Source of the DNA: Colletes latitarsis
Taxonomy: Eukaryota > Arthropoda > Insecta > Hymenoptera > Colletidae
DNA: 64,000 nt
Direction: 5' to 3'
Assembly (NCBI RefSeq): GCF_051014445.1
Contig: NC_135141.1
Coordinates: 6,448,001-6,512,000, forward strand
This document shows positions 1 to 12,411 of this stretch, piece after piece. The position numbers and the translations under genes are program-made. How positions within the stretch are numbered: position 1 is the first letter of the stretch; each line of letters opens with the position of its first letter. Under the pieces are notes generated by a model. That model did no database searches. It saw only the letters and a program-made list of their open reading frames with translations, and was not told the origin of the DNA.

Positions 1-567
1 CATTCAACGCCTCATATACAGGGAAGGAGGTTTGCCCTCACATCCACAGCATACAAGTATTTGGATATTGTAATCGGTGTAGGACCTGTATCCGCCGTGG
101 AAATTATACTTGGCGATACTCGAGGAAATAAATTGTTGTTGTCTTACTCAACATGGATGGTGTTTATTCAGAAACGCGAGGATATCAAACAACATGTGCT
201 ATCAGCTTCTTCTCCAACATCGTTATCAATTTGTGATTTGGTGCTTACGGTTGTTGCAATGCGTGATATGAACATTGTACAAGTGAAATTGCATGATGCT
301 TGCATGTATATGAAACCAACAACTCTATTATTTTTATACGAACTGGAACAGTGTATCGAGCATGCATATTCGTGGCTATGACAAAATACGCACTACGTTG
401 GTGAGAAATACCAAGAATTTACAAAGATTTTAAAACGCAATAGTATTATGCGTAAACGTGATGCAGACAAAATCCTTCGTGAATATTACGACAAAAATTC
501 GCCTGTAGATTGCGAGCTGTTGGCATATTCGCTGGATAACATTTTATATGATGCTATTAATAATTAA
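1..567 (+). pseudogene. Polinton terminal gene, 5'-incomplete and interrupted copy
   Basis: Third copy in the window of the gene that lies next to the right end of the Polinton (others at 10,102-10,690 minus and 60,742-61,315 plus). The readable protein carries the block IGVGPVSAVEIILGDTRGNK and then a helical, charged C-terminal half ending near YDAINN. Compared with its relatives it has a TGA where they have a Cys codon (around 379-381), so the C-terminal third is cut off; the reading frame continues after the stop to the same final TAA at about 565. The window edge removes the start. I do not recognise a characterised family: it is a conserved Polinton-linked protein of roughly 190 residues with no transmembrane segment. 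The stop makes this copy non-functional as read. Confidence 0.7.
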
Positions 568-1122
568 AAATAAAAACTGTATCTAATTTTTGTGGAATAA
601 AATTACACAATTTATACTTGCACTGAATTGTGATAAAAAATTTAATATATTACTTTTTCGAAATAGTCAAAAGGCGTCTAATTTCTTTCCTCACCTCCTC
701 TTTATCGACCTCTGATAATTACCTTTGATAATGACCACTTCTTTACCAGATGCATCTAATTTATCTCCCCTTCCCGTTTTATCGATACCAGGCAATTACC
801 CTCTTTCAATTTCTAACCTCTGCTAATTACCAGCCGTTGATGTCAATTAACGATCGTTGATACTAATTACCGACCATAGATACTAATTACCAACCATAGA
901 TACTAATTACCGACCGTAGATACCAATTATTGACTGTCGGTAATAGTTACCGACCCCCCACTCCGACTGTTGTCCCCCCCCCCCCCGACGAACCCACCAC
1001 GGGCATCCCACTCCAGCGTGCAGGTTCCTCCCCCGCCTCCCCTCACCCTTATCACCCCCTCACCATCATCTCCCCCCCCCCCCCAAGATCCCCCTGTCCA
1101 GAACTCCCCTTTCCCACAAACT
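568..1122 (+). repeat. Polinton terminal sequence (right end / presumed TIR), copy 1
   Basis: Non-coding end shared with 1,900-2,450 and 61,316-61,856: an AT-rich stretch, then a run of about 20-bp units (GATACTAATTACCGACCATA and variants) near 840-940, then long C tracts. It ends ...CCCACAAACT where the other copies end ...CTCACCTACT. Immediately after it comes CTTGTTGGCC, which is satellite in reverse orientation. Polintons are known to end in AG-starting inverted repeats and to make 6-bp target duplications, which fits these borders. Whether it is a true inverted repeat cannot be tested here because the PolB-side end of the element is not present. Confidence 0.65.
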
Positions 1123-1885
1123 CTTGTTGGCCAGATCCTGGGTTTCTCCTGGTTTGGATCACGTAGTAATGTGGTACCACACTGAAACTGTCAACTAAAC
1201 CTGGTCTCGATCAATATTTTAGAGGATAACACCAGTATGGTCTGGGTTAGGTCTGGGTAATACCCGCATCTGGCTAATGCTTTCGCATTTTTCGGATACT
1301 TGTTGACCAGATCCTGGGCTTTTTCTGGTTTGGCTCACGCTGTAATGTGCTACCACACAGAAGTAGTCAATTAAACCTGGTTGCTAACAATATTTTAGCA
1401 GATAACACCGCTTAGGTCTGGGTTACATCTGGTATTTGCAATCATCTTGCTCATACCTTCGCACTCTTCGCATTGTCGTTGGCCAGATCCTGAGCTTTTT
1501 CTGCTGTGGATCACGTAGTAATGAGGTACCACACTGAAACAGTCTATTAAACCTGGCCTCGATCGATATTTTAAAGTATAACACCGATTGGGTCACGTTT
1601 AGGTTTGGTATTTGCAATCATATGGCTCATACTTTCGCATTTTTCGCATACTTCTTGGCCAGATCCTGGATTTTTTTCTGGTTTGGATAACGTAATAATG
1701 TGGTACCACGCTGAAACAGTAAATTAATCCTGGATTCGACCAATATTTTAGACGATAACACCAGTATGGTCTGGGTTAGGTCTGGGTAATGCCTTCATCT
1801 GGCTCATGCTTTCGCATTTTTCGGATACTTGTTGACCAGATCCTGGGCTTTTGCAAGTTTGGATCACGTAGTAATGTGGTACCAC
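1123..1885 (-). repeat. ~175-bp satellite array, reverse orientation block
   Basis: About four to five units of the same satellite that fills 2,451-9,721, but reverse complemented: each unit shows GGCCAGATCCTGG, TGGATCACGTAGTAATG and GTGGTACCACAC in this strand. The block begins exactly at the end of Polinton fragment 1 and stops abruptly at 1,885 where Polinton sequence resumes. No coding potential beyond chance short frames. Confidence 0.85.
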
Positions 1886-2450
1886 ACAGATAACATTTTA
1901 TATGATGCTATTAATAATTAAAAATAAAAACTGTGTCTAATTTTTGTGGAATAAAATTACACAATTTATACTTGCACTGAATTGTGATAAAAAATTTAAT
2001 ATATTACTTTTTCGAAATAGTCAAAAGGCGTCTAATTTCTTTCCCCACATCCTCTTTATCGACCTCTGATAATTACCTTTGATAATTACTACTTCTTTTT
2101 ACCAGATGCATCTAATTTATCTCCCCCTCCCTTTTTATCGATACCAGGCAATTACACTCTTTCATTTTCTAACCTCTGCTAATTACCAGCCGTTAATGTC
2201 AATTATCGATCGTTGATACTAATTACCGACCATAGATACTAATTACCAAACATAGATACCAATTATCGACTGTCGGTAATAGTTACCGACCCCCCCCCCC
2301 AATCCGACTGTCGCCCCCCCCCCATCGACGAACCCACCACGGGCACCCCACTCCGACGCGCAGGCCCCCTCCCTCCCACCACTCCTCACTCTCACCACCC
2401 CCCCCCCCCCCCCGGTGCCCCCTGACCAGAACTCCCCTTTCTCACCTACT
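1886..2450 (+). mobile_element. Polinton right-end fragment, copy 2
   Basis: Starts abruptly inside the last codons of the terminal gene (AACATTTTATATGATGC) and continues through the same AT-rich leader, 20-bp repeat units and C tracts as 568-1,122 and 61,316-61,856. It ends CTCACCTACT, giving a terminus that reads AGTAGGTGAG from outside in. The next six bases are AACAAG, followed by satellite in forward orientation. The left border against satellite has no element-end signature and is therefore a rearrangement break. Confidence 0.75.
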
Positions 2451-5400
2451 AACAAGTATGCGAAAAATGCGAAAGTATGAGCCGGATGTGGGCAAATCTC
2501 AGACCTAACCCAGACCTTACTGGTGTTATCCTTTAAAATATTAACCAGAACCAGGTTTAATTGAGTATTTCAGTGTGGTAGCACATTACTACGTTATCCA
2601 AACCAGAAAAAGCCCAGGATGAGACCAACAGGTATGCGAACAATGAGAAAGTATGAGCCAGATGAGGGCAAATCCCAGACCTAAACGTGACCTAACCTCT
2701 GTTATCCTTTAAAATATTGATCGAGGCCAGGTTTAATTGACTGTTAAAGTTTGGTACCACATTACTACGTGACCCAAACCAGAAAAAGCCCAGGATCTGG
2801 CCAACAAGTAAGCAAAAATGCGAAAGTATGAGGCAGATGATTGCAAATACCAGACCTAACACAAAACTAGCTGGTGTTATCCTCTAAATTATTGATCGGA
2901 ACCAGGTTTAATTGACTGTTTCAGTGTGGTACCACATCACTACGTGATCCAAATCCGAAAAAGTCCAGGATCTGGCCAACAAGTATGCGAAAAACGCGAA
3001 AGCATGAGGCAGATGATTGCAAACACCAGACTTACCCCAGACCTAACCGGTGTTATCCGCTAAAATATGTATAGCAACCAAGTTTAAGTGACTGTTTCTT
3101 TGTGGTACCACATTACTACGTGATGCAAACCAGAAAAAGTCCAGAATCAGGGCAACAAGTATGCCAAAAACGCGAAAGTATGAGGCAGATGATTGCAAAT
3201 ACCAGACGTAACCCAGACCCAACCGGTGTTATCCTCTAAAATATTGATCGAATCCAGGTTTACTTGACTGCTTCATGCTGGTACCACATTACTACGTGAT
3301 CCAAACCAGAAAAAGCTCCGGATCTGGCCAACAAGTACGCGAAAAATGCGAAAGTATGAAGCAGATGACTGCAAATACCAGACCTAACACAAACCTAAAC
3401 GGTGCTAGCCTGTAAAATATTGATCGAATCCAGGTTAAATTGTTGTTTCATTCTGGTACCACATTACTATGTGAACCAAATCTGCAAAAGCCCAGGAACT
3501 AGCCAACAAGTATGCGAAATATGCGAAAGTATGAGCCTGGTGATGGCAAATACCAAACCTAACGGAGACCTAACCGGTGTTATCCTCTAATATATTGATC
3601 GAAGCCAGGATTAATTGACTATTTCAGTGTGGTACCACATTACTACGTGATCCAAACCGGAAAAAGCCCAGGATCTGGCCAACAAGTATGCGAAAAACGC
3701 GAAAGTATGAGGCAGATGATTGCAAATACCAGACGTAACCCAGACCCAACCGGTGTTATCCTCTAAAATATTGATCGAATCCAGGTTTATTTGACTGCTT
3801 CATGCTGGTACCACATTACAACGTGATCCAACCCAGAAAAAGCTCCGGATCTGGCCAACAAGTACGCGAAAAATGCGAAAGTATGAAGCAGATGACTGCA
3901 AATACCAGACCTAACACAAATCTAAACGGTGCTAGCCTGTAAAATATTGATCGAAACCAGGTTAAATTGACTGTTTCACTCTGGTACCACATTGCTATGT
4001 GAACCAAATCTGCAAAAGCCCAGGATCTGGCCAACAAGTATGCGAAATATGCGAAAGTATGAGCCTGGTGATGGCAAATACCAAACCTAACGGAGACCTA
4101 ACCGGTGTTATCCTCTAAAATATTGATCGAATCCAGGTTAACTTGACTGTTTCATTCTGGTGCCACATTACTACGTGGTCGAAACCAGAATAAAACCCAG
4201 GTTCTGGCCAAGAGGTATGCGAAAAATGCGAAAGAATGAGCAAGATGAAGGCAAATACCAGACGAAACCCAGATCTAACTGGTGTTATCCGCTAATATAT
4301 TGATAGCAACCAGCATTAAGTGACTATTTCAGTGTGGTACCACTTTACAACGTGATCCAAATCTGCAATAGGCCGGGATATGGCCAATGAGTATGCGAAA
4401 TATGCGAAAGTATGAGCCTGGTGATGGCAATTACCAAACCTAACGCAGACCTAACCGGTGTTATCCTCTAAAATATTGATCGGATCCAGGTTTACTTGAC
4501 TGTTTCATTCTGGTGCCACAGTACTACGTGATCCAAACCAGAAAAGGCCCGGGATCAGGCCAACAGGTATGCGACAAATGAGAAAGTATGAGCCAGGTGA
4601 GGGCAAATACCAGAACTAAACGGGACCTAACCTTTTTTATCCTGTAAAATATTAACCGGAACCAGGGATAATTTTACGATTCCGGTGTGGTACCACATTG
4701 CTACGTGATCCAAACCGGAAAAAGCCCAGGATCTGGCCAACAAGTATCCGAGGAATGCGAAAGTATGAGCTAGATAATGGCAAATACCAAAGCTAACGCA
4801 GACCTAACCGGTGTTATTCTCTAAAATATTGATCGAGACCAGGTTTAATTGGCAGTTTCAGTGTGGTACCACATTACTACGTGATCCAAACCAGAAAAAA
4901 CTCAGGATCTGGCCAGCAAGTATGCGAAAAATGCGAAAGTACGAGCCAGATGAGGGCAAATTCCAGACCTAACCCAGACCTAACCGGTGTTATCCTCTCA
5001 AATATTGATCGAATCCAGGTTTAGTTGACTGTTTCTTTGTGGTACCACATTACTACGTGACCCAAACCAGTAAAAGCCCAGGATCTGGCCAACAAGTAAG
5101 CGAAAATGCGAAAGTATGATGCAGATGATTGCAAATACCGGACCTAACACAAAACTAGCTGGTGATATCCTCTAAATTATTGATCGGAACCAGGTTTACT
5201 TGACTGTTTCAGTGTGGTACCACATCACTACGTGATCCAAATCCGAAAAAGTCCAGGATCTGGCCAACAAGTATGCGAAGAATGCAAAAGTATGAGGCAG
5301 ACGATTGCAAATGCGAGACCTAACACAAACCTAACCTGTGTTATCCTCTCAAATATTGATCTAATCCAGGAGTAAGTCACTGTTTCGGTGTGGTACCACA

Positions 5401-7186
5401 TCACTACGTTATCCAAACATGCAATTGTCCAGGATCTGGCCAACAAGTTTGCGAAAAACGCGAAAGTATGAGGCAGACGATTGCAAATGCCAGACCTAAC
5501 ACAAACCTAACCTGTGTTATACTCCAAAATATGGATCTAATCTAGGAGTAAGTCACTGTTTCAGTGTGGTACCGCATAACTACGTGATCCAAACCACAAA
5601 AAGCTCAGGATCTGGCCAACAAGGATTGCGAAATATGTGAAAGTATGAGCCAGATGATGGCAAATACCAGACGTAACCTAGACCCAACCGGTGTTATCCT
5701 CCAAAATATTGATCTAATCCAGGTGTAACACACTGCTTCAGTGTGGTACCGCATTACTACGTGATCCAAACCACAAAAACTCTGGATCTGGCCAACAAGT
5801 ATGCGAAGAATGCAAAAGTATGAGGCAGACAATTGCAAATACCAGACCTAACACAAACCTAACCTGTGTTATCCTCTAATATATTGATCTAATCCAGGTG
5901 TAACTCACTGTTTCAGTGTGGTACCACAATAATACGTGATCATAACCACAAAAAAACCCAGGATCTGGCCAAAAAGTATGCGAAAATTGCGAAAGTATGT
6001 GGCAAATGATTGCAAATACCAGACGTAACTCAGACCCAACCGATGTTATCCTCTAAATGATTGACCGAAAGCAGGCTTAATTGACTGTTTCGGTGTGGTA
6101 CCACATTACTACGTGATCCAAACCAGAAAAAACCCAGGATCTGGCCAACAAGTATGCGAAAAATGCGAAAGTACGTGCCGGATGTGTGCGAATCCCAGAC
6201 CTAACCGCTGTTATTCTCTAAAATATTGATCGAATCCAGGTGTAACACACTGCTTCAGTGTGGTACCGCATTACTACGTGATCCAAATCACAAAAAGCCC
6301 AGGATCTGTCCAACAAGTATGCCAAATATGCGAAAGTATGAGGCAGATGATTGCAAATACCAGGCCTAACACAAATCTAGCCGGTGTTATCCTCTAAAGT
6401 ATTGATCGAAACGAGGTTTAATTGACTGTTTCTGTGTGGTACCACATTACTACTTGATCCATACCTGCAAAAGCCCAGGATCTGGCCAACAAGTATGCGA
6501 ACAGGGCGACTAGACATATCCAGTGTTATCCGCTAAAATATTGATCGCAACCAGGTTTAAGTGACTGTTTCTGTGTAGTACCACATTACTAAGTGATCCA
6601 TAACTGCAAAAGCCCAGGATCTGGCCATCAAGTATGCGAAAAATACAACTGTATGAGCCAGATGATTGCAATCACCAGACGTATCCCTGACCAAACCGGT
6701 GTTATCCTCTAAAGTATTGATCGAATCCAGATTTAATTGACTGCCTCAGTGTGGTACCACATTACTACGTGATCCGAACCGGAAAAAGCCCAGGATCTGG
6801 GCAACATGTATGCGAAGAATGCAAAAGTATGAGCTAGATGATGGCAAATACCAGACGTAACCCAGACCCAACCGCTGTTATTCTCTAAAATATTGATCGA
6901 ATCCAGGTTTACCTGACTGTTTCATTCTGGTACCACATTACTACGTGATCCAAATCAGAATAAAACCCAGGTTCTGGCCAAGAGATATGCGAAAAATGCG
7001 AAAGAATGAGCAGGATGAGGGCAAATACCAGACGAAACCCAGACCTAACTGGTGTTATCCGCTAATATATTGATAACAACCAGGATTAAGTGACTGTTTG
7101 AGTGTGGTACCACATTACAACGTGATCCAAATCTGCAATAGGCCGGGATCTGGCCAACAAGTATGCGAAATATGCGAAAGTATGAG
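2451..7186 (+). repeat. ~175-bp satellite array, forward orientation
   Basis: Tandem units with a spacing of 175-176 bp, measured from successive GGTACC sites at 2,929, 3,104, 3,280 and 3,455. A unit contains TATGCGAAA..GCGAAAGTATGAG, ACCGGTGTTATCCTCTAAAATA, GTGGTACCACATTACTACG and CAGGATCTGGCCAACAAG. Units differ by several percent, and some longer blocks are repeated as multi-unit groups, which suggests higher-order amplification. The short open frames inside are a by-product of the repeat. Long tandem arrays of this unit length are typical of insect pericentromeric satellites; that location is inference. Confidence 0.9.
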
Positions 7187-8413
7187 TGTTAAAATAGGTA
7201 CGAGTTCGTGCAAAGGTTATGATAAAACCTTGTCTCGTACCCTTTAACGAAGTATGGTCCGGATTACGAGGGATTGGAAATATGGGGGAAAGTGATTGTA
7301 CAATTGAAAAATTTCCTTCGCCTGGTCCACCGGACACAGGCCGTTTATTTAAACAAAGTAAATTGAAAATAAACAAAAAAAATGAAGGAAAATAAAAATT
7401 GAAATTAAATTTATATTTGTGATTTTAAAAAACTGCAGGAAAAAACCCCGAGCTGATGGCTCGGGAAAAAAAACCTGCGCCGCCGTCGGCCCCTACCGAA
7501 ACCAGCCGAGGTATTTACCCAGGGAATACCGAATAAGACCCCTATCGGGTGTTATCCCAAACTTTTGTGTCGACCCTGGAAAACGACGAGCCCAACCCAG
7601 GGAGAATGCAACAAAGTTGCCCTATAGATTGGGTTTTTGAACCGTGCAATAGCCAAACAGAGAATCAAGAAATTCTCTCGGTTCTCAAACACGACCACTG
7701 ATTTCAGCAATACGTGTTTGTCCGTCACAACGGTGGCGATAATCCAGCACTGATTAAGTGCAATCTGATTATATTCAGCCACCGATGGCGGGTTGTGAAA
7801 ATTGCTCAAATTATCGAGTAAATTTTCCTGTTCCTCTGGTTCATTTTCCGCGGAAATCGAGATATTCTCACGAAACCGTAGGGTACGAAATTCGACTTGG
7901 CGTGATTCTTTCGAATCCGCAGCAGTCTCTTTCTTGTACCGTTTCGGTTAAGTGGATCCACGATCGTATTAGATGAATCTAATTAATCGTATTTATCGAT
8001 TCCGATAGATTGACGAGGTCGGCTCAGGAGATCCGCACTCGTCGAGAACCAGGTAGCAAGTGTTCCCCAGACATACCTGCTTAACCGTGGCCACGAGGGA
8101 GGGGAAATTTTCATCTCATGGCGCTGTCTGGTTTAAGCTGTCTGTCTCTTACTAATTTTGTATCCTCTCTGTAATTTTGGCGTATTAACACGTGTTCTCG
8201 GGGAACCGTTACTAGGCCGATCGCGTGATTTGTATCGAAAGTAAGTTTGTAGTTTTTCTACACGGTATTGCTCGAAACATATTACGCCGCAGAGAAGGCT
8301 CTGGAATGTCGCGTAAACTGAGAACACGGTAAAAGAAATGTCCTGCTCTTTCTATCGATCACGCGACGGTTTAACCGACTTTTCAAACAACGAATTAACG
8401 CGTTATTTAAACA
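7187..8413 (+). mobile_element. Solo LTR, TGTTAAA family (Gypsy-1 type), in satellite
   Basis: A 1,227-bp non-satellite block starting TGTTAAAATAGG and ending TTATTTAAACA, flanked on both sides by the 5-bp duplication ATGAG (7,182-7,186 and 8,414-8,418). Removing it and one ATGAG restores an ordinary satellite unit (GAAAGTATGAGCCTGG). TG...CA ends, a 5-bp duplication and no internal coding sequence define a solo LTR. Length and ends match the 3' LTR of Gypsy-1 at 27,390-28,619 (1,230 bp). The first 62 bp form a terminal hairpin. Short frames inside are not genes. Confidence 0.85.
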
Positions 8414-9721
8414 ATGAGCCTGGTGATGGCAATTACCAAACCTAACGCAGACCTAACCGGTGTTATCCTCTAAAATATTGATCGAATCCAGGTTTACTTG
8501 ACTGTTTCATTCTGGTGCCACATTACTACGTGATCCAAATCTGCAATAGGCCGGGATCTGGCCAACAAGTATGCGAAATATGCGAAATATGCGAAAGTAT
8601 GAGCCTGGTGATGGCAATTACCAAACCTAACGCAGACCTAACCGGTGTTATCCTCTAAAATATTGATCGAATCCAGGTTTACTTGACTGTTTCATTCTGG
8701 TGCCACATTACTACGTGATCCAAACCAGAATAAAACCCAGGTTCTGGCAAAGAGGTATGCGAAAAATGCGAAAGAATGAGCAAAATGAGGGCAAATACCT
8801 GAACTAAACGAGACCTAACCTTTCTTATCCTTTAAAATATTAACCGGAACCAGGTTTAATTGACTATTTCAGTGTGGTACCACATTACTACGTGATCCAA
8901 ACCGGAAAAAGCCCAGGATCTGGCCAACAAGTATGCGAAAAACGCGAAAGTATGAGGCAGATGATTGCAAATACCAGACCCAACACAATCCCAACCGGTG
9001 TTATCCTCTAAAGTATTGATCGACTCCTGGTTTAATTGTCTGTTTATGTGTGGTACCAGATTACTGCGTGATCCAAAACCAGAAAATGCCCATGATCTGG
9101 TCAACAAGTATGCGAAAAACGCGAAAGTATGAGGCAGATGATTGCAAATACCACACCTGTCCCAGACCTAACCGGTGTTATCCTCTAATATATTGATCTA
9201 ATCCAGGTGTAACTCACTGTTTCAGTGTGGTACCACAATAATACGTGATCATAACCACAAAATAACCCAGGATCTGGCCAAAAAGTATGCGAAAAATGCG
9301 AAAGTATGTGGCACATGATTGCAAATACCAGACGTAACCCAGACCCAACCGATGTTATCCTCTAAATGATTGATCGAAAGCAGGCTTAATTGACTGTTTC
9401 GGTGTGGTACCACATTACTACGTGATCCAAACCAGAAAAAGCCCAGGATCTGGCCAACAAGTATGCGAAGAATGCAAAAGTATGAGCCAGATGTGTGCGA
9501 ATCCCAGACCTAACCCATACCTAACCGCTGTTATTCTCTAAAATATTGATCAAAACCAGGTTTAATGGACTGTTTCAGTGTGGTACCACATTACTACGTT
9601 ATTCAATTCAAAAATAACCCATGATCTGGCCAACAAGTATGCGAAAAATGCGAAAGTATGAGCCAGATGATGACAAATACCAGACCTAACCCGGACCTAA
9701 CCGGCGTTATCCTGTAAAATA
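8414..9721 (+). repeat. ~175-bp satellite array, continuation right of the solo LTR
   Basis: Same forward units as 2,451-7,186, about seven to eight more copies, resuming in phase after the solo LTR. The array stops inside a unit at CCTGTAAAAT, where unrelated LTR-like sequence begins. Confidence 0.88.
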
Positions 9722-9995
9722 TGTAAGAGTGTTTTTTTTTTATCAACGCTTGTTGAAATTTCACATCGTGAAAGAAAAGCCGATCGATGCCTATGAAGAA
9801 GAGTTTTATTTATGACAATTGTATACCTAATTAACAATAACATATACTTCACAATTCCTAACCCATAAAGAAGAATCGAAAGCTATGCTGCCTCTCACAC
9901 GATCTACCAACAGCGAGTGTACGCTAGAGCCGCAGTCTAGCCGCGTGGCGGCGTGACAGTGTGGTGATGTAACTATACTTAAGGTGGAGGTTACA
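9722..9995 (-). mobile_element. Probable small solo LTR (274 bp), reverse orientation
   Basis: Read on the minus strand this block starts TGTAACCTCC and ends ACTCTTACA, with AATAAAACTC in the second half that could be a polyadenylation signal. TG...CA ends and size fit a short LTR. The flanks (satellite on one side, truncated Polinton at about 10,020 on the other) show no target duplication, so it either mediated or postdates the satellite/Polinton junction. No coding content. Assignment rests on ends and layout only. Confidence 0.35.
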
Positions 9996-10101
9996 CTTAA
10001 AGGAAGTTCTTATGAATTTCCTTTACATATTTAATTTTTTATCACAATTCAGTGTGAGTATAAATTGTGTAATTCTATTTCACAAAATTAGATACAGTTT
10101 T

Positions 10102-10690
10102 TTATTTGTAATTATTCATAACATCATATAAAATGTTATCCAGCGCATATGCCAACAGCTCGCAATCTACAGGCGATTTTTTGTCGTAATATTCACGAAG
10201 GATTTTGTCAGCCTCACGTTTACGCATAATACTATTCCGTTTTAAAATATTTGTGAATTCTTGGTATTTCTCATCAACATAGTGCGTATTTTGGCATAGC
10301 CACGAATATGCATGCTCGATGCACTGTTCCAGTTCGAATAAAAATAATAGAGTTGACGGTTTCATATACATGCAAGCATCATGTAATTTCACTTATACAA
10401 TGTTCATATCATGCATTGCAACAACTGTAAGCACCAAATCACAAATTGATAACGATGTTGGAGAAGGAGCTGATAGCACATGTTGTTTGATATCCTCGCG
10501 TTTCGTGAATAAACACCATCCATGTTGAGTAAGACAGCAACAATGTATTTCCTCGAGTATCACCAAGAATAATTTCCACGGTGGATACAGGTCCTACACC
10601 GATTGCAATATCCAAATACTTGTATGCTGTGGATGTGAGGGCAAACCTCCTTCCCAGTAAATGAGGCGTTAAACGCTGTTTCCTGTTACA
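10102..10690 (-). pseudogene. Polinton terminal gene, left copy
   Basis: Encodes the same conserved Polinton-linked protein as 60,742-61,315. The C-terminal half (10,102-10,392) is open and reads from KLHDACMYMKPSTLLFLFEL to the terminal MNNYK; the N-terminal half, with the IGVGPVS block, lies in another frame upstream, so there is at least one frameshift near 10,400. Function unknown; its position beside the element end, downstream of a TATA-bearing repeat, is conserved in all copies. A possible upstream exon with a Cys-x2-Cys motif and a GTAAGT donor lies at about 10,785-10,870 (see the corresponding exon at about 60,532-60,632). Confidence 0.65.
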
Positions 10691-11217
10691 TGTAGAAAAG
10701 TAAATAAAGAATAAAAGGTAAGTAACGACAATAAGTAATGATGATAAGAAAAAAAATGCATAAGAAAAAATGGCGATAATAATACTTACTCATTACTTGT
10801 GCATACCGTACCGCAAGGAATGCAATAATTCACTTTTTTCAGAAAAATTTGTACGTAGAATTCAATAGATAATGTTTCACGATGACACTATCAAACGAGT
10901 GTGAATATTGTGTAGCACTTAAATGCAACGTTGCATCATATGTACCTGAGGAAGCGAGTGGCGCGTAGTGTGGTGAGGAATTTTTATATCACGCGTTCTT
11001 CTTCTGTGAAAGTGCAACTTTTGCAAAACTGTCTTTTAGATTACCTTGAACACGTCTAAACGTGCAACTTCTGCAAAACATATACATTGCATTCACAGGC
11101 AAAGAATTCTGTAATATATATATATATATGGAGACCCTTACCGTGGAAAAGAAATTAGATACCATGTTTTGATGATTTAAAAATATGATATACTTATTAA
11201 AGCAATGAATAATTATG

Positions 11218-12200
11218 TTACAAAACATTACTTTTATGGATCCACGAATTGCGCGAGTTATTGACCCCCAACCATTTTACGTACACATTGTTCCCCTTCT
11301 TACGCAATACTTTTTCAACTAGATACACGTCGGAATTTGCAACGCGTTGCAACTCGTGATCGTAGAATCCTCCAGCAATTGGTTTTTCATAAATATCTTT
11401 CAGCAGATCCGTTGCAGGATTAGTTTTCTGTACCTCGGCGATTGTAAATATTTCAGTGCTCCAATTCGGTGTGTAACTTTTTTCAAACATTATCTTGAAT
11501 TTGCTCACGCGTACTGCATCTCCCACTTTGAATCGTGCAGGAGCGGCAATTTTTATATGATTATACCCCATTGTTAAGAGCTTAGCAGCGTTTGTTGGTG
11601 TAACATCAATTGATCGCATAGCGATAGTTCGATGCTTTCACGCGTTGTAATTTGATATCAGATGCTGCAGCGAATCAATCCATTTATAATTTCCATTAAG
11701 CGTAAACACCTTCCACATGTCGTTTTTGAGTGTACGATTGAACTGCTCGACGACTGACGCCTTTATCACCGAATACGTTGAATAATGATTTATGGTGTAT
11801 TTTGACAAAAGTTTTTGCATATTTGCGTTGTAAAATTCCTTTCCTTTGTCAATCTGCAAATTTTTCGGATACCTCCCACTGTCCCAGATTATCTTCTCGA
11901 TCGCTGTAGAAACTTCATTTCTATTCTTGGTTTTGAGGGGTATAGCCCACGCATGCTTACTCAACACATCGATAACAGTGAGTATGTAATGGAAGCCTCT
12001 GTTATATCGCGTGTAAGGTCGCATCTCGACCATGTCCGCTTGCCATAGGTCGTCGTATCCATGTACTCTGACACGTCTTCGAGGAAAATGCCTTCTCGCC
12101 GGAGCATGCAATTCTTCCAAAGACATCGTTTCTCGATACTGGAAGTTTTTTTCTCGGCCATGTATGACTCACCACTAACGCGAAGACCTAACGTACACAC
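11218..12200 (-). pseudogene. Polinton integrase (retrovirus-like, with chromodomain), left copy
   Basis: DDE integrase of the retroviral superfamily, which would join element ends to host DNA. The rve core carries all three acidic residues: D in LWQADMVEM, D in QIDKGKEFYN and E in SVVEQFNRTLKND. The C-terminal part (11,218-11,619) ends in a chromodomain-like segment (EKVLRKKGNNVYVKWLG). The two open parts share one frame and are split by a single TGA where the right copy has CGA (about 11,635), so this copy is a one-stop pseudogene. The first Met in the frame is MAEKKTSSIEK near 12,160; the frame open to 12,200 lacks an ATG. An 8-bp minisatellite sits just upstream. Confidence 0.85.
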
Positions 12201-12239
12201 CTTATCAATCTAAATTCAACGTCTCAATGCCCTAACGCC

Positions 12240-12410
12240 CCCAACATTCCAACACCTCAACACCCCAACATCTCAACGCCTCAACGTCCCAACGTCCCAA
12301 CGTCCCAACGTCCCAACGTCCCAACGTCCCAACGTCCCAACGTCCCAACGTCCCAACGTCCCAACGTCCCAACGTCCCAACGTCCCAACGTCCCAACGGC
12401 CCAACGTTCA
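12240..12410. repeat. 8-bp minisatellite (CCAACGTC)n, left Polinton
   Basis: About seventeen near-perfect tandem copies of CCAACGTC between 12,280 and 12,408, preceded by degenerate copies (CCAACATTCC, CAACACCTCAA). It fills the gap between the integrase start and the coiled-coil gene. The same position in the right Polinton (58,608-58,768) holds a shorter, more degenerate version on the other strand, so the repeat is an inherited part of the element that has expanded or decayed independently. Confidence 0.95.
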
Positions 12411-12411
12411 G

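Noticed and set aside
930..1185. Pro-rich frames in the C-tract region of the Polinton end
   Set aside because: They are produced by poly-C and repeat composition; other copies do not keep the frame.
7419..7976. Frames inside the solo LTR at 7,187-8,413
   Set aside because: They lie in a sequence with clear LTR borders and a target duplication, and show no protein family features.
2243..9107. Several 60-95-codon frames within the satellite array
   Set aside because: They repeat the satellite unit in translation (for example MLARSWAF) and have no independent coding signal.
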